Shown in pieces: positions 8,952 through 17,246 of a DNA stretch of 64,000 nt; positions within the stretch are counted from its first letter, which is position 1; each line of letters opens with the position of its first letter. The notes beneath the pieces were generated by a model. It saw nothing but the letters and a program-made list of their open reading frames with translations, ran no database searches and was not told the DNA's origin. Origin of the DNA: VRUE01 sp963703235 (GTDB lineage Bacteria > Actinomycetota > Thermoleophilia > Solirubrobacterales > 70-9). Made by a program: the position numbers and the translations under genes. Where the stretch lies: contig OY969802.1 in assembly GCA_963703235.1 (NCBI GenBank), positions 1,922,001 to 1,986,000 of the forward strand. The letters run 5' to 3'.

Positions 8952-10034
8952 TCAGTCGGCTGTCGCTACCGCCCAGCAGAAGCCGCTCAGCTCACGCGCC
9001 ACGGCGACCGCGCAGAGGGTACGCCGCTTGCCGCGCTCTGAGTCGAGCCGCACCCAGCTGCGGTGAAGGCGCTGCTGCGCCTTCCATGAGATCGCGCAGA
9101 TCGCCTGGGGCTGGCCCTCTTGGCGGCGGCGCAACCCCGTGCCTTTGCGCGGCGCCCGGCGGTAGTGCCAGGCCGCCTCGACCAAGAGACGCCGGGCATG
9201 GCGGGAGCCCGACTTGGTGATCGCACCCTGCCTGCGCTTCTCCCCGCTTGAGTTCTCCGAAGGCACCAGGCCGAGGTAGCTCATCAGCTGAGCGGGGCGC
9301 TCGAAGCGCTCGAAGTCGCCGACCTCCGCGCAGAGGCCGAGCGCCGAGAGGGTGTCGATGCCGCGCAGACAACGCAGGTGGGCGACCTGCTGCTCCCAGG
9401 GTGAGCCCTCGACCAGGGCGGCCATCTGGGACTCGAGGCTCTCCCGGCGCACCAGCAGGGCGTCGATCGACCCGATCCCGTCGAGCAGGACCGACTGCGC
9501 CACGGGCTCTGGGAGCTCAACCCTCCCCAGCCAGTCGAGGTGGCGCTGGGTCCAGTTGTTGCCCTCGAAGCGCAGGTCGTGGCGCAGCAAGAGCTTGCCA
9601 ACGCGGTGGCGGGCGCGCATCGGGTCGCCGCGGACGTCCTCGCGGGCGCGGACCAGGTCGCGCATCGCCTCCTCAGCCGGGGTCGGCACCCGCACAGGGT
9701 GCAGACCGCCGATCATCAACAGCCGCGCCAGCCGCTCGGCGTCACGGCGGTCGGTCTTGACCCGGTCCTGCGCGGGGCGCTCGATCTTGCCCGGCGCGGC
9801 CACCGTGCACTCGATGCCCCTCGCCGCCAGCGCCCGTGCCAAGCCGAAGCCGGTCGGTCCGGCCTCATAGGCAACGCGGACCGGGGCCGGCAAGGCGGCG
9901 CAGAACTCCGCCACCTGCTCGGTCTGCCCACCCATGCGCTGCACTGCCAACTCACCTGACTGCGAGTCGGCGATCGCCGCGACGACCTTCGCCGCGTGAA
10001 CATCGAGACCCACCCACGTCCTAACCTGCGCCAT
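8952..10034 (-). CDS. IS110-family transposase (DEDD recombinase)
   Basis: A 360-residue recombinase starting at ATG 10034 ('MAQVRTWVGLDVHAAK'). The RuvC-like N-terminal domain shows the DEDD set: Asp11 in 'GLDVHA', Glu57 in 'AYEAGP', and Asp95/Asp98 in 'KTDRRDA'. The C-terminal Tnp20 domain contains 'GLVPSENSSGEKRRQGAITKSG' (given here as the serine-rich catalytic loop), followed by 'ARRLLVEAAW'. In this family a structured non-coding RNA from the element guides target and donor choice; the region upstream of this start (10035-10178) is the place to look for it. A run of five G that could serve as ribosome site (minus strand, 10042-10046) lies within a predicted stem. No frameshift or internal stop, so the element could be active. 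Confidence 0.92.
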   Translation of the reverse strand: MAQVRTWVGLDVHAAKVVAAIADSQSGELAVQRMGGQTEQVAEFCAALPAPVRVAYEAGPTGFGLARALAARGIECTVAAPGKIERPAQDRVKTDRRDAERLARLLMIGGLHPVRVPTPAEEAMRDLVRAREDVRGDPMRARHRVGKLLLRHDLRFEGNNWTQRHLDWLGRVELPEPVAQSVLLDGIGSIDALLVRRESLESQMAALVEGSPWEQQVAHLRCLRGIDTLSALGLCAEVGDFERFERPAQLMSYLGLVPSENSSGEKRRQGAITKSGSRHARRLLVEAAWHYRRAPRKGTGLRRRQEGQPQAICAISWKAQQRLHRSWVRLDSERGKRRTLCAVAVARELSGFCWAVATAD

Positions 10035-10178
10035 GTCGGCACCCCCATGATTGCGGTCCTCGCCGAGGCCATTCCTCGGCGACAAACCCGCGCATCTCAT
10101 GCGCGGGTGCCGACCTTTACGCCGGGTTCGGATCGAGCCGGCGCTCAGGTGGCCGGCCATAGGGTCTAAGCGCCGCAG
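10035..10178 (-). ncRNA. Candidate IS110 guide (bridge) RNA region
   Basis: Directly upstream of the transposase start. Possible stems: GTCGGCACCC (10035-10044) with GGGTGCCGAC (10105-10114); CGCCGAGG (10061-10068) with CCTCGGCG (10074-10081); CCCGCGCAT (10087-10095) with ATGCGCGGG (10099-10107). The outer and third stems share three bases and would compete. Position and folding fit the IS110-group bridge RNA, but target- and donor-binding loops are not identified. Confidence 0.4.
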
Positions 10179-10220
10179 GCGCGTGCGACATCAATTCGCC
10201 CGCGGGACGGCCAATCTCAG
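10164..10220. repeat. REP-like repeat, inverted copy flanking the IS110 element
   Basis: 10179-10197 is the exact reverse complement of 8511-8529, and the segment 10198-10219 matches, inverted, the sequence starting near 8594 (GGCCGTCCCGCGGGCG). The unit lies between the insertion sequence and the PAC2 gene end. Confidence 0.65.
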
Positions 10221-10247
10221 TCGCCCGGGAATCGCCGAATCGGCCCT

Positions 10248-11120
10248 CTAGTTCTCGTCGCCGCGGCGCTGCTGCAGGAAGCGCTGGAACTCGCGAGCGA
10301 TGGTGTCGGCCGAGGGCAGGTCGGGGCTGTCCTCGCCGAACTGCTCGGCCTGTACCGCCTCGATCCGCTCGACCAGCTCGGCGATCTCTGGGTTGGCGGC
10401 GACGGCGCGGCCGATCTGCTCTTCGTAGCTGGCGGTTTCCTCCTCCAGCTCACCGGCGTCGACGGCGACGCCGGTCAGTCCTTCGAGCCTGCGCAGCAGC
10501 GCCAGCGTCGCCTTCGGATTCGAGACCGCGGCGACGTAGTGGGGGACGGCGGCCCAGAGCGAGGCCGAGGTCATGCCGAGCTGGCGGCAGCAGTCGTGGA
10601 GGACGCCGACGATCCCGGTCGGCCCCTCGTAGTTGGAGCGCTGCAATTCGAGCTCTTCGATCAGCTGGTCGTCGGAGGCGAGGCCGGTGATCGGCACCGG
10701 CAGCGTGTGCGAGACCTCGGCGACGAGCGCGCCCAAGGTGACGACCATCTCGACCCCGAGCGCGTCGGCGGCGGTCGCCACCGTCTCCGAGAAGGTGCGC
10801 CAGCGCAGGTTCGGCTCGGTTCCGTCGAAGAGGACCAGGTCGCGGTCGGCGCCGGGAACGCGGGCGGCGATCAAGTCGTTGCGCGGCCAGTCGATCTGAC
10901 GCGTCTGGCCTTCGGAGAGGTGGATCGTCGGCCGGGTCGCCTGGAAGTCGAAGAAGTCCTCCGGGTCGACCTCGGCGATCTGCTCGGAATCGAAGGAATC
11001 CGCAAGGGTCCCGAGCGCGGCCGAGGCGACTCCGGCGGCGTCGTTCCAGCCGCGGAAGGCGCAGACGAGCATCGGCGAGCGAAGCTGCGGTACGTCTCCG
11101 ATCCAGGTCAGCGAATCCAC
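10248..11120 (-). CDS. PAC2 family protein (proteasome assembly chaperone-like)
   Basis: A 290-residue protein starting at GTG 11120 ('VDSLTWIGD'). It matches the PAC2/DUF75 family by its N-terminus ('MLVCAFRGWNDAAGVASAAL'), the central 'VVTLGALVAEVSHTLPVPITGLASD' and 'YEGPTGIVGVLHDCC', and the C-terminal helical tail. Family members are related to archaeal and eukaryotic proteasome assembly chaperones. In actinobacteria they are common and conserved, but the partner is not settled. It is divergent from the ABC operon; the 44-bp gap contains the palindrome at 11148-11163. Confidence 0.85.
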   Translation of the reverse strand: MDSLTWIGDVPQLRSPMLVCAFRGWNDAAGVASAALGTLADSFDSEQIAEVDPEDFFDFQATRPTIHLSEGQTRQIDWPRNDLIAARVPGADRDLVLFDGTEPNLRWRTFSETVATAADALGVEMVVTLGALVAEVSHTLPVPITGLASDDQLIEELELQRSNYEGPTGIVGVLHDCCRQLGMTSASLWAAVPHYVAAVSNPKATLALLRRLEGLTGVAVDAGELEEETASYEEQIGRAVAANPEIAELVERIEAVQAEQFGEDSPDLPSADTIAREFQRFLQQRRGDEN

Positions 11121-11147
11121 GCATTTGAGACTACAGACGGCGGCAAT

Positions 11148-11163
11148 GTGAATCTGGATTCAC
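11148..11163. promoter_or_regulatory. Palindromic operator upstream of the ABC exporter operon
   Basis: GTGAATCTGGATTCAC has perfect 7-bp arms around TG and ends one base before the first codon of the ATPase gene. TTGAGA at 11125-11130 could be the -35 box. Its size fits a TetR-type operator, and the operon ends with a TetR gene, so autoregulation is likely. Confidence 0.6.
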
Positions 11164-11164
11164 T

Positions 11165-11910
<746 letters not shown>

Positions 11911-11914
<4 letters not shown>

Positions 11915-14424
11915 GCCGTATCCGCTCGCAGGCGCAGCTTGCCGCTCTGCTGAGCCGCCACCTGCTGCACGTGATGCGGCGCCAGCGGGCGCGGGTCGCG
12001 GTTCTGTGGGCGGCGCTGGCGCTGGCGCTCGGGATCGCCGTCGGCCTGCTCGCCTTCACGACCAGCATCGAGGACTCCTTCCGCCAGCGGGGCGAGGCGG
12101 TGGCTGGCGTCTCCGACGTCCAGGTGCAGGCGGTCGGGACCTCATCTCTGCCGCCCAGGCTGCACAGGCGACTGGGCAGGATCGAGGGGACGCGCTACGC
12201 GATCCCGATGACCCAGCAGCGAGTCAGCCTCGAAGCGGGCGGCGAGCGGGTCGTCGCCACCGCGATCGGCGTCGACCGCACGGCACGCCGGCTGCGCAGC
12301 GCCGTGCAGGAGGAGCTGCGGGTGCCGGGCGGCAACTCCGCCAAACCCGGCCTGGCCCTGAGCACGGAGCTGGCCGGCGAGCTGCGGGTCCGGCGCGGCG
12401 AGCAGGTGCGGATGTTCGCCTTCGAGCGCGCCCCCCGCATCCGCGTCGCCCGGGTGGTCGAGGTCGACCCGGCGATCGAGGACGTCGTCACCCTGCCGCG
12501 GGCGCGGCTGGAGCTGCTGCGGAGCGCCCCCGGCCGGCCGACGATCGTCTACGTGAAGCTGGATCCGGGAGTCTCGGCGGCGGGTTGGGAACGGCGGGCG
12601 CTGCGAGTACTGCCCGCCGGGGCGGCGCTGACCGATCCCGACCGCAACCAGCAGGAGCTGAGCCACGTCCTCGACTTCACGGTGCGGGCGCCAACCATGG
12701 TCTTCGGCATGGTCGTGCTGGCGATCGCGGCGCTGCTGATCTACGTCCTGCAGCTGATGCGGATGCTCGAGCGCCAGGAGGACCTCGGCCTGCTGCGGGC
12801 GCTGGGCTCGAAGCGGCTGCCGCTGATCCTCGCCGAGAGCGCCATCCTCGCGGCCCTGCTCGCCGCGGCGATTCCCCCGGGAATCGCGATCGGGAGCCTG
12901 ATCGCCCACTACCTCGCATCCCAGGTGCCGACCTACCTGACCGACGTCTTCGGCTTCGAGATGCTGGTCGCCGTCCGGCCCGGCGTCGTCGCCATCGCCG
13001 CCGCGCTCGTCCTCGCGATCGGGATCGCCGCCACCGCCGCCGCGCTCGTCTCGGCGCGCGGCTCGATCGCCAGCCAGCTCGGCCGCTCCCCGCAGGCGGG
13101 CGCAACGGTCGTCTCGACGATCTCCTTGCGGGCCGGAGTGGGGCTGCTGGCCGGCGGCGCGGGATTCCTCGCGCTCAGCCTCTGGCTCGGCGAGCGGGGC
13201 CTCTACCCGGTCGCCGTGGTGACGGTCCTGGTCGGGCTGGCGCTGGCGACGCCCGGCGTCGTCGGTCTGGTCTCGATCGCCTTCGGACGCCGCGAGCACG
13301 GCGGCTCGAAGCCCGGCCTGGTCGCGCGCGGAGCGATCGAGGCGAACCCGCGGCGGGCGGCGCTCGCGGCGGCGATCATGGCGCTCGGGATCGCCGCCGT
13401 GATCCCTCCCCAGCTCAGCGAACGGGCGCTGGTCGAGCGGATCGGGCTGCTGACGGAAGCGGTCCGTCCCGGCGCCCAGGAGCTGCTCGCCTCCGACGAC
13501 GCCTTCTCCAGCGTGCCGGTCTCCAGCCGCTTCGCGCGGCGGGCGCTGCGCGACGAGACGACCCTGGCGCGCCCGACCGCGTTCGCCTTCATCCCCTTCC
13601 GCGGCCGCAAAATCGAGTTGCGGGCGGTCGCCGCCGCCAACCGCGGCGGCCTCTTCCGCGCCGACGGCATCGGCCTGCCGCGGCAGCTGCCGAAGCTGCG
13701 CGCCCACCCCGACGACGTCCTGATCTCGCGGGTGATGTCGGCCGGGCTCGGGATCGACAGCGGCGAGACGATCGAGCTGCGCACGCCGTCCGGCCCAGAG
13801 CAGGTGCGGGTGCGCGGCGAGGTCGAGGACTTCGGCTGGCCCTCGGGGACGATCTACATGGACATCGACCGCTACCGCCAGCTCTACCGGACCAGCGCCA
13901 TCAGCGTGCTGGTCGTCAACCGCCGCAGTCGCATCGACAGCGGCGCGCTGAGCAGGCAGCGGCCGCTGCACACCGTCTCCGGCGCCGAGTTCTCCGACCG
14001 GATCGAGACCCAGATGGACCAGAGCACCAAGGGCCTGGTAGCGATGAAAGTCCTCACCCTGCTCGCCGCGCTGGTCGCCGTCGGCGGCATCGTCACGACC
14101 TCGGTCTTTGCGCGGCGGCGCGAGTGGGCCGTGCTGCGGGCGATGGGGATGCGCAGCGGCGGCCTCTTCGCCGCGCTGGCGCTGGAGACGCTGCTGGTGA
14201 TGGCGCTGGGCGGGGCCTGCGGCGCGATCGGCGGCATCATCTCCTTCCGCGGTCCGGGTCTCGCTTTCCTGGAATCGCAGGGCTACGTGCTCGATCGCGG
14301 CGTCGGCGTCGGCACGGTCGCCGCGATCGCCGCCGCCACGGCGCTGATCGGAACCGCGGCGGCGGCCCTGCCGGCCTGGCTGACGGCGCGGGTTCCGCTC
14401 GCCGATGCGCTCTCCTACGAGTGA
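11911..14424 (+). CDS. ABC transporter permease, FtsX/MacB family
   Basis: An 837-residue membrane protein with two FtsX-like blocks. One transmembrane helix sits near residues 28-50, followed by a large extracellular domain. A helix cluster at about 265-400 contains the first FtsX core ('QEDLGLLRALGSKRLPLILAESAILAALLA'). Further helices lie near 410-470, then a second extracellular domain, and a second core at about 705-835 ('RREWAVLRAMGMRSGGLFAALALETLLVMA'). Such pairs act as mechanotransmission exporters of lipids, peptides or lipoproteins rather than as importers. ATG 11911 overlaps the ATPase stop, and the stop is overlapped by the regulator's GTG. Confidence 0.9.
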
Positions 14425-15065
14425 CGCAGCCGATGACGCCGAGGCAACCGCGCTCTACCGCTTCTTCCCCCGGCCGTCGCCCGCGTGGCGACGCGACTCG
14501 GGAGCGCCTGCTGGAGGCCGCGATCGAGCTGCTGGAAGAGGGCGGCTACGCGGCGGCTTCGGTGGCGTCCATCGCCGAACGGGCCGGGGTCGCCGCCGGC
14601 GCCCTCTACCGCCATTTCCCCTCCAAGGCGGAGCTGTTCGTCGAGGTCTTCCGGGCGGTTGCGGAGCGTGAGCTCGAGGCGCTCTACGAAGCGACCGCAC
14701 TGAGTGGCGCGGTGGTCGAGAAGCTCGACGCGATCGTGCGCGAGTTCGCCGGCAGCGCCCTGAGCCAGCCGAAGCTCGCCTGGGCGCTCGGCTACGAGCC
14801 GGTCGACCCGCTGGTCGACGCCGAGCGCCTCGCCTACCGGCAGACCTATCGCGAGAAGCTGACCGGCCTGCTGCGAGCGGGCATCGAGAGCGGCGAGCTG
14901 CCGCACCAGGATGCCGAGCTGACGGCAGCCGCCCTGATCGGGGCGATCAGCGAGGCGCTGGTCAGCCCGCTTTCGCCGGTCGGCGAGGACGTCAAGGCCG
15001 AGGCTCTGGTCGACTCGCTGTCCGGTCTCTGCCAGCGCGCCGTCGGCGCGCGCAGCCGACATTGA
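14421..15065 (+). CDS. TetR family regulator of the ABC exporter operon
   Basis: A TetR/AcrR repressor of about 210 residues. The N-terminal helix-turn-helix is clear ('RERLLEAAIELLEEGGYAAASVASIAERAGVAAGALYRHFPSKAELFVEVF'), and the C-terminal ligand domain is all-helical. Two starts are possible: GTG 14421, forming a GTGA overlap with the permease stop, and ATG 14433; neither has a good ribosome site, which suggests translational coupling. Being the third gene of the operon whose promoter carries a TetR-sized palindrome at 11148-11163, it probably represses its own transporter until a substrate is bound. Confidence 0.88.
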   Translation: MTQPMTPRQPRSTASSPGRRPRGDATRERLLEAAIELLEEGGYAAASVASIAERAGVAAGALYRHFPSKAELFVEVFRAVAERELEALYEATALSGAVVEKLDAIVREFAGSALSQPKLAWALGYEPVDPLVDAERLAYRQTYREKLTGLLRAGIESGELPHQDAELTAAALIGAISEALVSPLSPVGEDVKAEALVDSLSGLCQRAVGARSRH

Positions 15066-15090
15066 CCCCCCTATGGTGGGGTCAATGTCG
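15057..15090. terminator. Bidirectional terminator
   Basis: Perfect 13-bp arms CGACATTGACCCC (15057-15069) and GGGGTCAATGTCG (15078-15090) with an 8-base loop overlap the 3' ends of the convergent tetR and tauE-like genes. Confidence 0.75.
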
Positions 15091-15486
15091 ACTGCGCGAG
15101 GCTCGCCCGCCCTCGCCCGTCGGCTGGCTCAGCGCTCGGCGGAGCAGCTGGAAGGCGAAGAACAGCGCCACGGCGGCGAAGGAGAGCTGGAGGGCGCGTT
15201 CGGAGACGTTGTTGGCGATCGCGACGCCGATCAGGACGCCGAGCGGCGAGAGCGCGCCGACCACGAGCGCGTCGCGGAGGTTGACGTTGCCGTAGGACCT
15301 CTGTCGGGCAGCGCCGACCAGGGCGACGATGACGATCATCAACAGCGACGTCGACTCGGCCTCGACCTGGGAGAGGCCGAGGAAGATCGCCAGAGCGGGG
15401 ACGAAGAGGACGCCGCCGCCGACGCCGACCAAGCCGCCGGCGAGGCCGCCGGCGACGGCGATCAGGACCGCGAGCAGCTCATCCAC
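15082..15486 (-). CDS. TauE/SafE family permease, half-size subunit B
   Basis: A 134-residue membrane protein, about half of a normal TauE/SafE transporter (usually 240-270 residues). It has about four hydrophobic helices and the glycine-rich family start 'GGLAGGLVGVGGGVLFVPAL', with 'SLLMIVIVALVGAARQRSYGNVNLRDAL' following. GTG 15486 is the start. The gene lies 12 bases downstream of a second half-size TauE gene, so the two probably assemble into one anion or sulfite/organosulfonate exporter. Confidence 0.85.
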   Translation of the reverse strand: MDELLAVLIAVAGGLAGGLVGVGGGVLFVPALAIFLGLSQVEAESTSLLMIVIVALVGAARQRSYGNVNLRDALVVGALSPLGVLIGVAIANNVSERALQLSFAAVALFFAFQLLRRALSQPTGEGGRASRSRH

Positions 15487-15498
15487 GGCCGTCGTCCT

Positions 15499-15864
15499 TC
15501 ATGGCAGGATCAGCTCGATCGCGATCGCGACCAGCAGCGCCGCGAAGATGAAGGAGACGGCGCGCTGCGGGATGCGCTGCTGGATCGCGGTGCCGAGCAC
15601 GACGCCACCGATCGCCGGGATCGAGAGCAGCAGGCCGGTGGCGACGTGGACGTTGCCGTAGATGCCCCCCTGGGCGAGCGTGGCGAGCAGGGCGATGAGG
15701 ACGATCGCGGCGAGGCTGGTGCCGGTGGCGAGCCGCTCGCCGTAGCCGAACCAGAGGATCAGCAGGGGGACGATGACGGTGCCGCCGCCGACTCCGAAGA
15801 GACCGCTGAAGGCGCCGGCCAGAGTGCCGATCGCGGCCAGCTTAAGGAGGCGTTCGGAGGGCAC
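15499..15864 (-). CDS. TauE/SafE family permease, half-size subunit A
   Basis: A 121-residue membrane protein starting at GTG 15864 ('VPSERLLKLAAIGTLAGAFSGLFGVGGG'). The 'GLFGVGGGTVIVPLL' segment followed by 'SLAAIVLIALLATLAQGGIYGNV' is the same half-repeat seen in the downstream gene. The frame is open far upstream, but there it only runs antisense to otsB. The start is just 18 bases from the divergent otsB start, so promoters overlap heavily and one or both messages may have very short leaders. Confidence 0.82.
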   Translation of the reverse strand: MPSERLLKLAAIGTLAGAFSGLFGVGGGTVIVPLLILWFGYGERLATGTSLAAIVLIALLATLAQGGIYGNVHVATGLLLSIPAIGGVVLGTAIQQRIPQRAVSFIFAALLVAIAIELILP

Positions 15865-15882
15865 CGCGGCGATACTAGAGCC

Positions 15883-16708
15883 GTGTCGAGACAGGCCCCG
15901 CTCGAAGCGCTGCGCGCCGATCCGGCCCACACCGCGATCCTCACCGACGTCGACGGGACCCTGGCGCCGATCGTGGAGCGACCGGAGCTGGCGGCGGTCC
16001 CGGCGCAGGCGAGCGCCCTGCTCGAACGACTGAGCGAGCGTTATGGCCTGGTCGGTTGCATCTCCGGCCGCCAGGCCGAGGAGGCACGGCGGCTGGTCGG
16101 CGTGCCCGGCATCGCCTACGCCGGCAACCACGGGCTCGAACTGCTGCTGCCGGGCGACGAACGGCCCCGTCCCCATCCCTCGCTGCAGGGCCGGGAGCGC
16201 GACGCGGCCGAGTTCGTCGCCGCCCTGGGTCCGGAGGAGCTGGCCACAGCGGGACTGCGGCTCGAGGACAAGGGCCCGATCCAGGCACTGCATTGGCGCG
16301 GGGCAGCCGATGAACGCGCGGCCGAGGCGCGTGCGGAGGAGATCGCGGCGGCGGCGGAGCGGGACGGCATCGAGGCGCGCCGGGGGCGGAAGGTCTTGGA
16401 GCTGCGTCCCCCCGGCGGCGGCAAGGACGCGGCTGTGCGGGCACTGCTCTCGACCCCACTCCCCCGGTCGCATCTCTCATCGCCATCGGGCAAGAAATGC
16501 GACACCGCGATCTATGCCGGCGACGACCGCACCGACCTCGACGCCTTCCGAGCCCTGCGCGAGCTGCAAGGAAAGGGCGAGCTGGAGCAAGCCGTCTGCG
16601 TCGGCATCACCTCGCCCGAGGGGCCGCCAGAGCTGGCCGAGCAGGCGGATTCTGACGGTCGAGGGACCGGCCGGTTGGCTGGAGATCCTCGAATCGCTGG
16701 CGCGGTGA
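15883..16708 (+). CDS. otsB: Trehalose-6-phosphate phosphatase, frameshifted near its C-terminus
   Basis: A HAD-superfamily phosphatase giving trehalose from trehalose-6-phosphate. The catalytic 'LTDVDGTLAP' (Asp nucleophile near residue 21), 'ISGRQAEE', 'AGNHGLE' and the late Mg2+ motif 'YAGDDRTDLDAF' are all present. After 'PPELAEQAD' the frame runs on to 16842, but the proper ending 'LTVEGPAGWLEILESLAR' with a stop at 16708 lies in the next frame. One extra T in the TT at 16650-16651 explains this. Between 'AAVRALL' and 'AIYAGDD' there is an unusual insert of about 19 residues with palindromic DNA (16459-16506). GTG 15883 lacks a strong ribosome site. No trehalose-phosphate synthase lies nearby. 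Confidence 0.82.
16459..16506. repeat. Short palindromic insert in otsB
   Basis: GGTCGCAT (16467-16474) pairs with ATGCGACACC (near 16496-16505), with weaker pairing inside. It lies exactly where the protein has the additional segment 'STPLPRSHLSSPSGKKCDT'. The pairing is weaker than in the other gene-internal elements. Confidence 0.4.
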
Positions 16709-16721
16709 AAGACTCGCCGCC

Positions 16722-17246
16722 GTGCCCTACACCGACCTGCTGCGCGTCACCGTCTTCCTTACCGGCGCCGAGGCGACCGCGCTCGCCGCCGTCACCGCGA
16801 TCGCGGCCAACCGCGACGCCGACACGACGACGCTGCTCGTAGCTGTGACCTGGTGGACGATCGCGCTCCTGGTCGGCATCTGGCTCGGGCGGCCCGCTCG
16901 TGCCGCCGACGGCGTCCGCGACGCCCTCGCCCGTGCCCGCACGGCGACCTCGCTTCCCGAGGAGACTCCGGCCAGAATCGTCGCCGGCCGCCTCTGGCCG
17001 GTCGCGGTCACGGCGATCGTCGCCGGCGGCCTCGGCGTCGTCTTCCCCGGCGTCGCCGCGATCGGCGCCGGCTACGCTCTCCTCGTCGCCCTCGCCCTGC
17101 GCACCCGCGAGGCCGCGGTCCTTGGCGTCGAGCACCGTGACGGCGTCAAGTTCTACGTCGTCCCCAACCCCGCCCTACGCCCGATCGAGCTGGTCCGCAC
17201 GCCGGGCCTGCGCAGCGACCGCCTCAGCCGTCCAGGAACCGTCTGA
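16722..17246 (+). CDS. Hypothetical membrane protein
   Basis: A 174-residue protein starting at GTG 16722, 13 bases after the corrected otsB stop, so it may be co-transcribed with it. Four hydrophobic segments can be seen, at about residues 14-30, 38-57, 92-110 and 112-126, with a soluble C-terminal tail containing 'GVEHRDGVKFYVVPNPALRPIELVRTPG'. No family is recognised. Its last 23 bases overlap the 3' end of the convergent polX gene. Confidence 0.65.
   Translation: MPYTDLLRVTVFLTGAEATALAAVTAIAANRDADTTTLLVAVTWWTIALLVGIWLGRPARAADGVRDALARARTATSLPEETPARIVAGRLWPVAVTAIVAGGLGVVFPGVAAIGAGYALLVALALRTREAAVLGVEHRDGVKFYVVPNPALRPIELVRTPGLRSDRLSRPGTV

Larger units (their letters stand above)
8930..10178 (-). 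mobile_element. IS110-family insertion sequence (ends approximate)
   Basis: One transposase gene with a long structured 5' non-coding region. IS110 elements lack classical terminal inverted repeats, so exact ends cannot be read from one copy. The limits given run from the small hairpin downstream of the transposase to just inside the flanking REP-like repeat. Confidence 0.5.
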
